From: Typha latifolia | Lineage: Eukaryota > Streptophyta > Magnoliopsida > Poales > Typhaceae | Direction: 5' to 3' | DNA: 64,000 bases | NCBI GenBank assembly: GCA_019914945.1 | Contig: CM034101.1 | Span: forward strand, 5,653,188 to 5,717,187 | Part shown: positions 19,296-31,300 of the stretch, piece after piece | Layout: every line of letters begins with the position of its first letter | How positions within the stretch are numbered: position 1 is the stretch's first letter | Program-made: the position numbers and the translations under genes | Notes under the pieces: generated by a model | What the model saw: the letters and a program-made list of their open reading frames with translations, nothing else | Told to the model about the DNA's origin: nothing | Database searches by the model: none

Positions 19296-22200
19296 ATGGC
19301 ATCCGGGGCGTCGCCGCCGCTCCCCACAGTCCTCGTCCTCCGCTGGCTCACTCCCACCTTCGATGCCGTCCTCTCCGCCCGCTTCAACCTCCTCAAGTCC
19401 TACGAATCTCCACTCTCCCACGACGCCTTCCTCGCCTCCCCTGCCGCCGCCTCCGCCTCCGCCGCCATAGTATCTGGCGGCGGAGCCGTCGACGCCGCTC
19501 TCCTAGACCTCCTCCCTAGCCTCCGCTGTGTCGTCACCACCAGCGCCGGCGTCAACCATATAGACTTCGCCGAGTGCACCCGCCGCGGCGTCGCCGTCGC
19601 CAACGCCGGCACCGTCTACTCCGTCGACGTCGCTGATTACGCCGTCGGACTACTCTTAGATGTTCTCCGTCGAGTGTCGGAGTCGGAACGCTTTCTTCGC
19701 GGCGGTCTCTGGCCTATTAAAGGGGAGTATCCTCTCGGTTACAAGGTCGATTCACTTCTCTTATTTACTTCGCCATATCTAATTCTTTGTTGTTAGAGTT
19801 GTAGTGAAAAAAGTTTGCGATCTTTTGATGGATATAGAACTCTGTTTCCCAAAGAAGAAAAGCAAATTAGAAATACCAACTCATTAAAATAGAGAAATAT
19901 TTAGAAGCTGAGTTTGGATTTGAAGGGAGCAAATAGTGGATGGAATGTATGGAAGTTAGCTGTAGAGTAATCTTGTGAACTGTTCTTCAATAGTTTGACC
20001 GGTCTTTGTGACCTAAATGCCCTTCTTGAATTACTTACTAAGTTACTACGTATTGGGTAGGCTTCCATATTTGAAGCAACATTTTATCTCACAATCCCTA
20101 AATTTATTCACTGTTTCTATAGCGTGACCGCATTCGATGTCATTCTTCTGCAAGGATAACAAACAACAAAGTAAAGTTTTACAAAGTTGTTGGTCAACTG
20201 AAATGCTTCAAGAAAGATTAACATCCAGTTCTTTCCATCTTGTGTCTTCAGTTTACTATATTCTTATGAAAATTAATTTTTTTGTATTCCTTATTCATTG
20301 TGCAGTCAACGCCTATGTAGTTTTATATCTGGTTCTTCATTGTGTATGTTTCTTAGACCATCAAATTCTTGATGTCCAAATCCTCAAAATAGCCTTCTTC
20401 TGATTTCTTGTTTCTTAGACCTCTATTTGACTGTCATCTTCTTTTACTTTATGACTTTCTATTACTTAAATATCCTAATTCTGTTACTGCAAAGGAAATT
20501 TTAAAAATAAAAAGAAAAGGAACTATAATATTATTTAGAAGCAGAAGAATTTCAAGCCATTGATCACTGAAATTTTGCTTTGCCATTTCAATCTGATTAA
20601 TGATTGAGTTTAGAGTTCCTGTTCATGTTGTTGTGCAAATACCCAAATGGGTGAAGAAAACTGAAGCAAACCATTCACCCTCAAGTATGACAAAGAGGAA
20701 TAGTGATGGAAAACCAATCCAAGCTTTGAAAAAAACTCCAATGAGGTGTTAATGGTAATAGAATAGCAATAAATAAATTCTAATCACATATTAAACATTC
20801 TAATGCAAGTAATCTCTAAAATAGAAGTAATAGAGACAATAGAAAAAGAGGGAGATAATATTTACGTGATTCGGCGATGTGTTTACATTCATGGGCGGAG
20901 CAATCTTCTTTACTTTGCAAATCTCTCACTTACAAAGAGTTTAGCAACTCTAATCACTCTCAATAAAATGGTGACTTACCCTTATAAATGTTCTTCCAAC
21001 TATCAAATCCTAAAAACACACTTTAGTATTTATATGCAGGTTCAGATTTGGAGTTTTTTCGCGTCGCATTCGAACGCCCTCGGGGCGCGTTCGAACGCGC
21101 CCAATAACAATACAGCAAAACTCAAAGGGGCGTTTGAACGCAAGAAGGTCTCATTCGAACGCCTGCATCACAGCTACTCTTGGGTTGAGGTTTGCATTCA
21201 AACGCGGCTGGGTCGTTCGAATGCCTACATCAAAGCTGCTCTCGAGTTGAGACTTGCGTTCGAATGCGGCTGGGTCATTCGAACGCCTGCATCACACAGT
21301 CTCTGTCTGGATCTCGCGTTCAAACGCCCCTAAGGCCCCGTTTAAATGCACTGGCACAGAAATGCTGAAATTTGCTAAAAACTGAATTTAAACCAATTTT
21401 TAACACATGTTATCTAAGTCAATAACAAAGGTCCAAAAAATAGCAAATAACAAAGTAAAGGATGCTAGTAAGATGATTGATTTCTGTATATCCTCTGTTG
21501 TTCCTGTAAGTATAACTGATAAGGTATCAAAAAGTTAACTCTCCTCTTTTTCAAAACCTCTAGTCTTGCATCACAGATCTGGCAAGTCTTTGTAATACGC
21601 AGACAAAGAAAATATTAGTAACTGCTATTTCTTCTTAGGATGAGATCCTTTTCTCTTTCTTGTTATTCTCGCACAATAAGTTGTCAAAATTTTGGTGGAG
21701 TCTCCTACGTTGATCTGTCAATGAAAACATTAACCAAAAGACTTGGTTTTTAATCTTTGGAATGCCGACTTGATAAATGACTTCGTTCTTGTAGCATCTA
21801 AGATGACTTGGTAATTAAATGAAACAAAAAGGCAAAATACTTATAGGTGGCATCCTGGTCAAACATATAGTCTACCTGAGCTTAACCTGTCTGACCTGAG
21901 AACATGGTGGTACAGGAAGTACGATTCTGCTGTGGGAGCAAAACTTTCTTGAGTAACATGTCATATGATGTAAATGTCATCCTCTAATGAGTCTAATCAA
22001 TGATTAGCAATAGAAGAATGAGATATCCTATATGACCTAAAACAGGACAAGTACATAACTTAAAATTCAGATGTCAAGTACCACTGTTAAATTATCTACA
22101 TAGTACTAGGGATTCAAATTGCTACAACTAACTTTATGTATATATGTAAAAGCTTAGTTCTTGACTGTCAGTTTTAAATGAAGAAAATTTTAGCTTTTGT

Positions 22201-22929
22201 AAAACCAGAATTCAGAAACTTCATGAGAATGCTTATTATTGTATGCTTTTATGTCTGAACACTAAGGTGTACACCATCTGATATGGATCCCTTTCTAAAC
22301 TGAATCCAATAATAGTTTCTTCTAAAACTTTAACATCACTGTTGCTTCCCTTCAAGATTAATCAACACTTCTATACTAATAACATCACTGTTTTCTGATA
22401 CTTGCAGCTAGGTGGTAAGCGAGTAGGGATTGTTGGGTTGGGGAGCATTGGATCAGAGATAGCAAAAAGGCTGGAAGCTTTTTGTTGCATCATCTCATAT
22501 TTATCCAGAAGACCGAAGCCAAATGTCTCGTACAAATACTTTTCAAATATTTGCGACCTCGCAGCTGAATGTGACATTTTAGTAGTGTCTTGCGCATTGA
22601 ACAGTGAAACACGACATATCATTAACAAGGATGTCATGCAATCACTAGGAAGGGATGGTGTTATCATAAACGTTGGACGGGGAGCTCTTATTGATGAGGA
22701 GGAATTAGTACATCATTTGATGCAAGGAGAGCTCGGAGGAGCTGGTCTTGATGTCTTTGAGAACGAACCCTCTGTACCAAAAGAGTTATTTTCCATGGAT
22801 AACGTTGTTCTCTCACCTCATCTGGCTGTTCATACTCCAGAATCCTTTTCAGGCCTGCTTCAACTTATTATAGAGAACCTGGAGGCTTTCTTCTCAAACA
22901 AACCTTTAATCACACAAGTTTTTGAGTGA
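19296..22929 (+). CDS. HPR3: Hydroxypyruvate/hydroxyphenylpyruvate reductase, HPR3 type, paralog A
   Basis: Two exons, 19296-19745 and 22408-22929, joined in phase 0; 323 residues, the same length I recall for Arabidopsis HPR3. Start: ATG in CACCATGGC; the open frame extends upstream to a TTG at 19215 but has no earlier ATG. The protein is a D-isomer 2-hydroxyacid dehydrogenase: catalytic half around SAGVNHID (residues about 87-94), nucleotide site GIVGLGSIG (157-165), an arginine-rich YLSRR after the second strand (181-185) that suggests NADPH, and catalytic Arg241 (VGRGALID), Glu270 (FENEP) and His288 (SPH). Such enzymes reduce hydroxypyruvate, glyoxylate or 4-hydroxyphenylpyruvate. The 2.66-kb intron holds a minus-strand LTR at 20747-21427. 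Tail-to-tail with paralog B. Exon 1 is very GC-rich. Confidence 0.9.
20747..21427 (-). repeat. Copia-type solo LTR in the HPR3-A intron
   Basis: On the minus strand it runs TGTTATTG...CATTAACA (681 bp). Between these ends is an array of GCGTTCGAACGC-like palindromes (exact TTCGAA cores 21069, 21090, 21154, 21216, 21259, 21278, plus TTTGAA/TTCAAA variants), with partly repeated GCCTGCATCA units. A minus-strand TATA (TTTATAAG, 20982-20988) lies about 81 bp downstream of the array, as in the LTR at 9442. No clear target duplication; ends are approximate. Confidence 0.6.
20982..20988 (-). promoter_or_regulatory. TATA-like box of the intronic LTR
   Basis: CATTTATAAG on the minus strand, placed after the palindrome array as in other LTRs of this window. 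It would drive transcription antisense to HPR3-A. Confidence 0.4.
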
Positions 22930-23886
22930 TGTTTGTGTGATATTATATACGTCAATATCAACTACCGTTGATGATGGTATTTTCCTTTTCGATCCAATGT
23001 AAGTTTGTCCAGTTTCATTCTTCTCCAACGGTGGTTGTTTACAAAAATGTTGGAACTTATATGATATCATGTACATTGTTTTCATCTTTTTATATAAAAA
23101 TACTGAGATGGAAAAGCATCAAAATGTCCTCTTCCAAATTTAATACATCTTTCTTCTGCTAGCATCAGATATTAGTAATAATTTTAAATGATCTTATTAA
23201 GTCTTTTGAAGTCGGAAAAGTTGTGATTTGTGAATATTAAGGATTCTGAATTGAATTGTTCTTTACTGATCTGAATATACAAATGCGAACTTAAACAGTA
23301 CCTCAATTCTCAAGTGTAGTATGATGCTTGTTGCGTATTAGTAGCAATTATTATTTCCATCATGCTAACACAAACTTAATCAGAACATGAAGCAGTGTAG
23401 ATGCTTGTTTAGAGTTAGTCCTCAATGCCTTTCAGATCCTACAATTAATAGAGGTTTAGCTGGTACTCGTCTGACCTAGTATAGTATTTGTTAACTACGT
23501 GTGCCATTTCATAGATCAAGCAACTGTTACTTATGTCTTCTCCTTTCTCAAAGTCCTCCTGTTTCCATATCCAAACTAAATTTTACCATATTTCCCCCAC
23601 AAAAATGGTCATCTCGTTACACCAAAGACAACCAGCTGGAATTCTCGATCGTTCGTTAGAAGTCCCTGCTTTTGAACCACTCCAGCGGTACTCCATCTCA
23701 GTGCTTTCGTAGTAAGTTAAACAAGATTGACGGAAATGTGTATAGTATTACTGGAATTGCCTTTGCAAGGTTAATACCATAAAACAACTTCGAAAGAAAC
23801 AACTTCAATTATTACTAGAAGAGGGATTCCCAACCTTATTACTAATATGGATGTAGGTTAATCTTGGAGGTACACTAGTGCTTGTT
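22930..23886. other. Tail-to-tail spacer between HPR3-A and HPR3-B
   Basis: 957 bp of AT-rich sequence holding the 3' UTRs of both genes. Nothing else recognised. Confidence 0.5.
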
Positions 23887-25237
23887 TCATAGTGAAATTG
23901 GAGTAAGCAACTCCCTGTTTGCGAAAAAAGCCTCCAAATTGCGGATGACCACTTCACATAAGTCATCAATTGATTCCGGAGTGATAACAGCACGATGACT
24001 CGATAGAACAACATTGTCCATGTGAAATAGCTCCTTAGGGACATGCGGTTCATTTTCGAACACATCAAGACCAGCACCTCCAATCACCCCTTCCATCAAA
24101 CATCTGACTAGTTCCTTCTCATCGACGAGTGCTCCACGCCCTATATTTATAAGAACGCCATTCTTGCCTAGTGCCAATAGAATGTCGCGATTGATGATGT
24201 GATGAGTTTCAGCAGTCAAAGAACAAGAGAGTACCAAAACATCGCTTTCAACTGCAAGATCACGAACATTGGAGAAATATTTATACGGGACTGATGGCTT
24301 CTGTAATCTCGAATTATACATGATAATGCAGCCAAATGCCTCAAGCCTTTTCGCAACCTCAGATCCAATGCTTCCCAGCCCAACAATTCCAATTCGTTTT
24401 CCACCTACCTGATATGCCAAGAATAACTATAAGTTTTAACATAACTAACAATCATCACGGAAAGGAAGTCTATTTTGACAACTTCAAGTTGAATTACACA
24501 AACTACTTCTATGCTTCTGAACCTCGAATGCTTGCGGTTGACATATGAACATCCCTTCTAATATTGCAAGTTTATACCATAATTACCTATAGAAAAGTGA
24601 ATAGGCCGGGATAATCCCCTTTAATACCATAATAATCTATAAAAGCAGGAAAGATCCAACTCACAATGAATAGCAAAAGCAGAGGTTTTATTCAGCGATA
24701 TTTTCTAATCTTAATTGCAACAAATTCCATCATTAATAGATAGGATAAGAAATCACAGAACAGAAGTAGAACAGTGGTAGCAGATGAAACCTTGGAGCCG
24801 AGAGGGTAACCCCCCTTCAAAGCCCACAACCCCCTCCTCACGTACCGATCCGCCGCCGAGATCTGCCGTAGAACATCGATCGCCATCCCCACGGCGTAAT
24901 CCGCCACATCGGCGGAAAAGACGGCGCCAGCGTTGGCAACGCGGACGCCCCGGCGGCGGCAGGCGTCGAGGTCGATGTGGTTGACGCCGGCGCTGGTGGC
25001 GAGGATGAGGCGGAGGTCGGGGAGTAAGGAGATGATGTCGACGCTGACGGCCGGCGGGTTGGGACCGGAGGAGAGGATGACGCGGCAGCGGGCGGCGTGG
25101 GAGGAGAGGAACGCCGGGAGCGGGAGGGGGGATTCCCAGGATTGGAGGAGGTCGTAGATGGGAGAGAGGGCCGCGTGCAAGAAGGGAAAGAGGGGGCGGA
25201 AGAGGAGGATTTGGTGTTTGCTGTTGGTGCCGGACAT
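23887..25237 (-). CDS. HPR3: Hydroxypyruvate/hydroxyphenylpyruvate reductase, HPR3 type, paralog B
   Basis: Minus strand, exons 25237-24791 and 24408-23887, intron 382 bp at the same phase-0 position as in paralogs A and C; 322 residues. The second exon starts after CAG at 24409-24411 (VGGKRIGIVG). Motifs: SAGVNHIDLD, Rossmann GIVGLGSIG (156-164), YNSR after strand 2 suggesting NADPH, Arg240 (IGRGALVD), Glu269 (FENEP), His287. The catalytic-histidine motif reads SSH where most of the family has S/T-P-H. The 5' leader GGAGCAGTAGG-ATG and the sequence just after the stop (AAACAAGCACTA) are shared with paralog C, so B and C arose by an inverted duplication that included UTRs. Head-to-head with C, 3.1 kb apart. 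Confidence 0.9.
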
Positions 25238-25976
25238 CCTACTGCTCCCTCTTTCGGAACTCGATCCCTTCGTAGTTTGGGCGAGTGGTTTGGGGCAGCA
25301 GAGAGGGATTGGGGGAGTTAATCGGTGCGTGCTGTTCAGGAGTTCTTCGGTGGTAGTTGGTCGTAGGGATTACAGAGGAGAGAAGTCACCGGTATGGTTG
25401 GATTTACCAACTTACGAATACTGCCACCATATCAACCATCGCCATCACTAGTTTTCTTTTCCACGTGATATTTTTTTTTTCACACGATAATTATCAGCAT
25501 CAACATATTATACGATCATTTGCTTAAAAAAAAAGCATACTATACGATGGTCTGATATCTTTACAAGCATGGACGGCGGCTTTGTCTGCGGTATTTACAC
25601 AAAAATGAGTTTGTAATTTTTAAAATAGTAAAAAATAGATTTTTATGCAAATCTTTTGTATACATTATAAAAATGCACGGAGACAATGTAAAAAATGAGC
25701 AGTTTAAAAGTCTACGTTATTGACAAACTTATTTTTGTAAGCCCAACAAGTAATGCGATTCACAATGTAAACAATGATAAAGAGTTTTTTTGTACTTGTG
25801 AAAGTTTATAAATTTCACTTTAAGAATTCTTTTTGTACCTGTAAAAGTTAGTTTATAAAAAAAATTTCTTTTCTAAAAAAAATTGGCAATTGTAAATTGA
25901 AAAAAAAAATAGTGAAATTAGATAATTCTACGACCAGAATATAAAATGTATAAGAAACAAGGGGTGTTATAGCCAA

Positions 25977-26601
25977 TAGAGCATCTCCAAGGGAGGGCTC
26001 TATATTTGGAGCTGAAAGACTCGAAATATAGAGCCAAGAGCCCGGATGCGCACAGGGCTCTATATTTTTAATTTAATTAATATAATATATATTATATATA
26101 TATATGTGCTAAATCATTTAATAAGACATCTTAATATTATTTTTTTAATAAAAAATATATAGTTATAAAACTCTCATCGATATCTTTATAATAAGACTAA
26201 TATTCAATAGTTTCACAAATAATTTTAATTACTATTTTTTAATTAAAAATATCAAAATTATATTATACGAAATAAAAATAAAATATTTAAAATAACTTAA
26301 ATAATTTAATATTAGACTCATTTTAAAGATCTAGATGAGAGCATTCTAATGGTACTATTTTTATTAAAAATTGATTAGCAAAACTAATTATATATTCTGT
26401 TTAATTAATTAAATTATTTAATAAAAGATACAGACGAAATTTAAAATTTTAAATTAAGCTTTTGTAAGGCAAAATTGGTATTTCTAAAAGTTGAATAGTA
26501 TTGGAGCTGGGCTCCAAATTTTTAGATGTGGCTCCAAATTTGGAGCTCTACTGTAGCTGGCTCTAAATTTGGAGTTTTGGAGTCTGATTGGAGATGCTCT
26601 A
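25977..26601. repeat. MITE with TAGAGCATCTCCAA inverted ends
   Basis: 14-bp perfect terminal inverted repeats (TAGAGCATCTCCAA and its complement), followed inside by further inverted GGGCTCTATATTT / GGCTCCAAATTT blocks; 625 bp, AT-rich core without a reading frame. It lies in the shared HPR3-B/C upstream region. Confidence 0.72.
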
Positions 26602-26727
26602 AGAGAAGCTTTATAGACGATCTCTTTAGCATCTCTGAAAAATCACTAGTATATTGTGCATCTTTATTGCCTGGATATATTAGAGTAAGCTTAGAAACTC
26701 TCTCCCACATGGAGAGAAATTTGCTAT

Positions 26728-27537
26728 TAGGGGTGTAAGTCGAGCTTGAGCGAGCTAGGCCCAGCACGGCTCGGCTCGGCTCGAGAGGTGGAAAAGCTTA
26801 GCTCGGCTTGAGCTCAATTCAAGCTGAAAGAAACATATTTCAGCTTGGCTCGTCTCTAGCTGGATGAGGCTTAAGCTTGCTAAACGGCTCGTGAGATTAC
26901 AATGTTAATGAGGATAAAGAACTTTACGAAACAGAGTTGAACAGTAACAAAAATAGCAGCGGACATGATAAAAATCAGTTGCCTTAAGAAATTATCTAGG
27001 TAATTAAGAAACATTATAAATATTTACTAATATCTTCAAAAGATGATACATTATAGTCTTATAGACAAAATGACAACACATCGAAGTAGTTCAGGCTTGA
27101 AAATTCACATCGAAGTGCTAGATCAATAGGAAGAATCAACTTAACACTTGCTATAAATTTATATCTAAACTTTTCTCCTTACTTTAAAGTCTAAACTGAT
27201 ACAAGAAATCTTTATTAATACGTGGATGTGCCTAGGTGAACAAAAATATGTGGGCAAAAATTAGAGTAAAATAGTAGAGCTTGGAGCTTGGAGATGGCCG
27301 ATCGGAGCTTATAGACCACCAAATACCGTTTTGGTGGCGATGGCTGAGGGGAGCTTGGAGATGGAGATGAGTTTCAGTGACGATGAGCTCAATATCGAAG
27401 GTGGAGATGGATTTTGGTGGTGAAGAAGATGGGTTTTAGTTGAGAGAGTTCGGGGAGGGATATTAAGTAAGGTTAAATGTTTTTAGTTATATACATTTCA
27501 TACTATCCGTTGGATCTAGGATTAACTGTTATAAACC

Positions 27538-27589
<52 letters not shown>

Positions 27590-27760
27590 ACAAGCATAAT
27601 GGAGGCAAGTTTAAGTAAGCCAATACTAGCTCAGCTTAGCTCGATAATATATTCGAGCTCAAAATATTAGAGCTTGGCTTGACTCATTTAGAGCTCAAGC
27701 CAAGCTCTAAATGAGTCGGAGTCCACAAGTCTTACAAGCCCTCGAGTTTTTGTGACGGTA
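26728..27760. mobile_element. Non-autonomous hAT-like element, GAGCTCAAGC-rich family, copy 2
   Basis: Begins TAGGGGTGTAAGTCGAGC and is full of GGCTCGGCTCG and GAGCTCAAGC repeats near both ends, like 14230-15265. The right end is eroded (TTTTTGTGACGGTA). It contains a TA microsatellite. No target duplication seen. Confidence 0.5.
27541..27586. repeat. (TA)n microsatellite
   Basis: A run of about 46 bp of alternating TA. Confidence 0.93.
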
Positions 27761-27832
27761 AATAGCTTGTGTTGGCTATTATTATTATATATTTTTATTG
27801 AAAATATTATTCTACCTACCACTATTTTTTAT

Positions 27833-28185
27833 GGAAAATTTTCAAATCACACCTTAAATTTGTCGCTATTATTTTCAATTAACACCTATCTTTGATAATT
27901 TTATAATCCAACTCTTTAATTTTTTATAATTTTTATATGATACCTCACATAAGTAAACTCAACTAATTTTAAACAAAAAAGTACTAGTAATTTTCCAGGT
28001 ATATTTTAGTTATTAATTAGTAGAGTTACATAAACTATAATTCTACATAGATGGTAAGTAATAGTAGGATATTATATAAAAATTACTTAGAGAATAAGGA
28101 GTCTAATTTATAAAATCCTCGTGTTAATCGGAAAATGATAAAAAATTGTAGGTGTGATTTGAAATTTTTTTTTAAAATAATATCA
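27833..28185. repeat. MITE with long inverted repeats, about 160 bp upstream of HPR3-C
   Basis: The left end TTTTCAAATCACACCTTAAA is matched in inverse by the right end (GTGTGATTTGAAA), and similarity continues inward for tens of bases, including ATTAACACC. It sits within the likely promoter of paralog C. Confidence 0.6.
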
Positions 28186-28343
28186 GGACCAAACGTTGAA
28201 AAATCTCATTGGAACCACCAGCGTGCACCTACTTCCCCCAACTCCACGCCGCCACTCCTATCTCCCACCCAAACTCCAAACTCCCTCTCCCCTAATCTCA
28301 AGAGCCACAAGAATCGACTTTCGTCATCTCGAGGAGCAGTAGG

Positions 28344-31300
28344 ATGTCCGGCACCAACAGCAAGCACCAAATCCTCCTCCTCCGCCCCCTCCTCCCTGTC
28401 TTCGACGCCGCCCTCTCCCCCACCTATGACTTCCTCAAACCCTGGGAATCGCCCCTCGCCCTCCCCGCCTTCCTCACCTCCCATGCTGCCGGCTGCCACG
28501 TCATCCTATGCTCCGGCCCTGCCCCGCCGATCGGCGCCGACATCGTCTCCCTCCTCCCTGAGCTCCGCCTCGTCGTCGCCGTCAGCGCCGGCGTCAACCA
28601 CATAGATCTCGACGCCTGCCGCAACCGAGGTGTCCGCGTCACCAACGCCGGCACCGTCTTCTCCGCCGATGTCGCGGATTACACTGTCGGGCTGGTGATC
28701 GACGTGCTGCGGCGGGTGTCGGTGGCGGATCGGTACGTCAGGAAGGGGTTGTGGCCTTTGAAGCGGTATTTTCCACTTAGCTCCAAGGTTTCATCTTCTA
28801 TCACTGCTTGACTCTTTTAACAACTTCTAATTTTTTTAAATATTTTGATAAATCATGAGCTTGTAAGTTACCGTCTAAATGTGTACCTCTTTATATGCAG
28901 GTTAGATAACTAGGAAGAAATATACAGTAATGAATCTGAATTATATATACAACAATCTAATGAAAATTTTACAGCATACATACAGAATTCTAACCGATTG
29001 ATAGGGTTATTGATAAGACCAATTCTATACGAAGTATCCTAATTTTTTTATATTAAATGAAGAGAACTAACATCAGTATAGACTATTATATTGTTTAGTT
29101 AAATATCAATATAAAAAATAATTATTATATTTGATATGACATAAAGTTGACATTAAAAGAATTAAGAATAATAAATTGGTATAAAAAATTGATGATACTT
29201 TAGACCAAATGATAAAAATATTCTCAATTAGATATAAAGTAGTAGTAGTAATTAGACTATTATCTAATTTAGGGGCAAAATATTAATTTTAGGTTATTAT
29301 TAAAATTTTAAAAGTTGTATGAACTAAAAAAGCTAAGTTATTTAGTAACTAATACCAAAATAAGGTAGGCTTATTCTAGAAAAAAAATTATTTCTATTCC
29401 ACAAATAAAAAAGTGCTCAGCTCCGGTTCACTTTAGGAATAATAAGTCCTTATTTCAGAATACAACCACTTATTCTAAAATAACAGCTAAACACCATAAT
29501 AAATATATTCCAAAATATAAATACTATGTATCAAAATTATATTTTATATCACATATTAATTCAATTACTAATTTACTATTTGACTATAATTTCTCTTAAA
29601 TATCTTATTATAATTTATCACCCATATTTTATCTCTTTCAGACATTTTATCATAATTCATTACTCATCTTATCTCTCTATCAAATATCTTATCAACATCT
29701 TATCATAATTTATAATCTCTATCTTTTAACATACTTCTTTATTTTATACTATATAAATACAATTTAATTTAAACAACATAAAAATATCAATAATTAATAT
29801 TTCATAAACTTAAGCACATTTTAAAAGGTATTATTATCATTAAATATTATTTCCATTTTATATACTTAAATATAAATATAAATATTATAAAATTTTAATA
29901 ATATAATATTTAGTTGATATAATAATTTATTTATAAATTATCTTATTATTAAAATAATTTTTCTATAAACTAATAACATCAAAAATATAATATTAATTAA
30001 ACTATTATCGAACTAAATATTAATTCATAGATAATTAATGTATTTACTATTTAAACTATATTTAACATAATTGAATTTTTTTTAAATAATAAAATAAGAA
30101 AGTTTGGAAACAAATAGATTATTATTAGTAATCTCATGTTTTAAGCTAAAATAAAAAATATAAAAGTGTAAATAATTTAATATAATTAATAAAAATATTA
30201 TTATTAGTAATCTCATGTTTCATTTTGGAATGATTATTAAAAATATATGTTCCGTGTAAATTAAAATTTTATTATTTTCGACTACAAAATAATGTAATAT
30301 TTAAAATATTATAAAATATAATAATATTTTATAATATTATAAATATTTATAATAATAAAATATTATTTTTGACTATAACATATATAGGATTAAATGTAAA
30401 AAAGAATAAATATTAATAAACTAATATTTTAAAAAATTAAAATATAGTCAAATTGCATTTGCATATTTATCTGCTTAGCATTGCATTGTATATTTATCCC
30501 TCTAGGATTATATTCATTGCATATCTATCTCCCTAGTATTGCATTGTATTGTATTCCATAGCATATTTATCTCCCTAGCATTGCATTGTATTGTATTCCA
30601 TAGCATATTTATCTCCCTAGCATTGCATTGTATTGTATTCCATAGCATATTTATCTCCCTAGCATTGCATTGTATTGTATTCCATAGCATATTTATCTCC
30701 CTAGCATTGCATTCAAGTATTACGTACTTATCTTCATAGCATAGCATTGCATTGTATATTTATCTCCCAGACTTTGCATTATATTACATATCTATTTTCT
30801 AGCATTGTATTGTATTACATATTTATTTCTTTAACATTGCATTGCATATTAATATTATTATTAAATATTATTTTAATTTAATATATGTAAATATAAATAT
30901 AAATATTATACAATTATTTAATATAGTATTTAATTAATATAGTAATTTTTTTCTAACTCATATTATTGTTAAAATAATTTTTATATGTACTACTAACATC
31001 AAAACTATAATATTAATAAACTAATATTTTATCAAATTAAATATTAACTCATAGATAATATATTTACTATTTAAACTATTTATTAACTTAATAAAATCTT
31101 TCTTTCTTTAATATAACATAAGAAATTTTGGAAAAAATAAATATAATATTATTAGTAATCTCATGTTTTAAGCTAAAATAAAATATATGAAAGTGTAAAT
31201 ATTTTAATATTATTAATAATCTCATTTTGGAAAGATTATTAAAAATATATGTTCCATCTAAAATAAAATGTTATTTATTTTCGATTACAAAATATAATAA

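Noticed and set aside
26728..27760. 8-bp target duplication around the hAT-like element
   Set aside because: Flanks compared by eye do not match; borders may be eroded, so no duplication is claimed.
30514..30747. Overlapping open frames on both strands with a 14-residue periodic protein
   Set aside because: They are produced by a 42-bp tandem repeat whose unit is a multiple of three; no start context, splice sites or family match.
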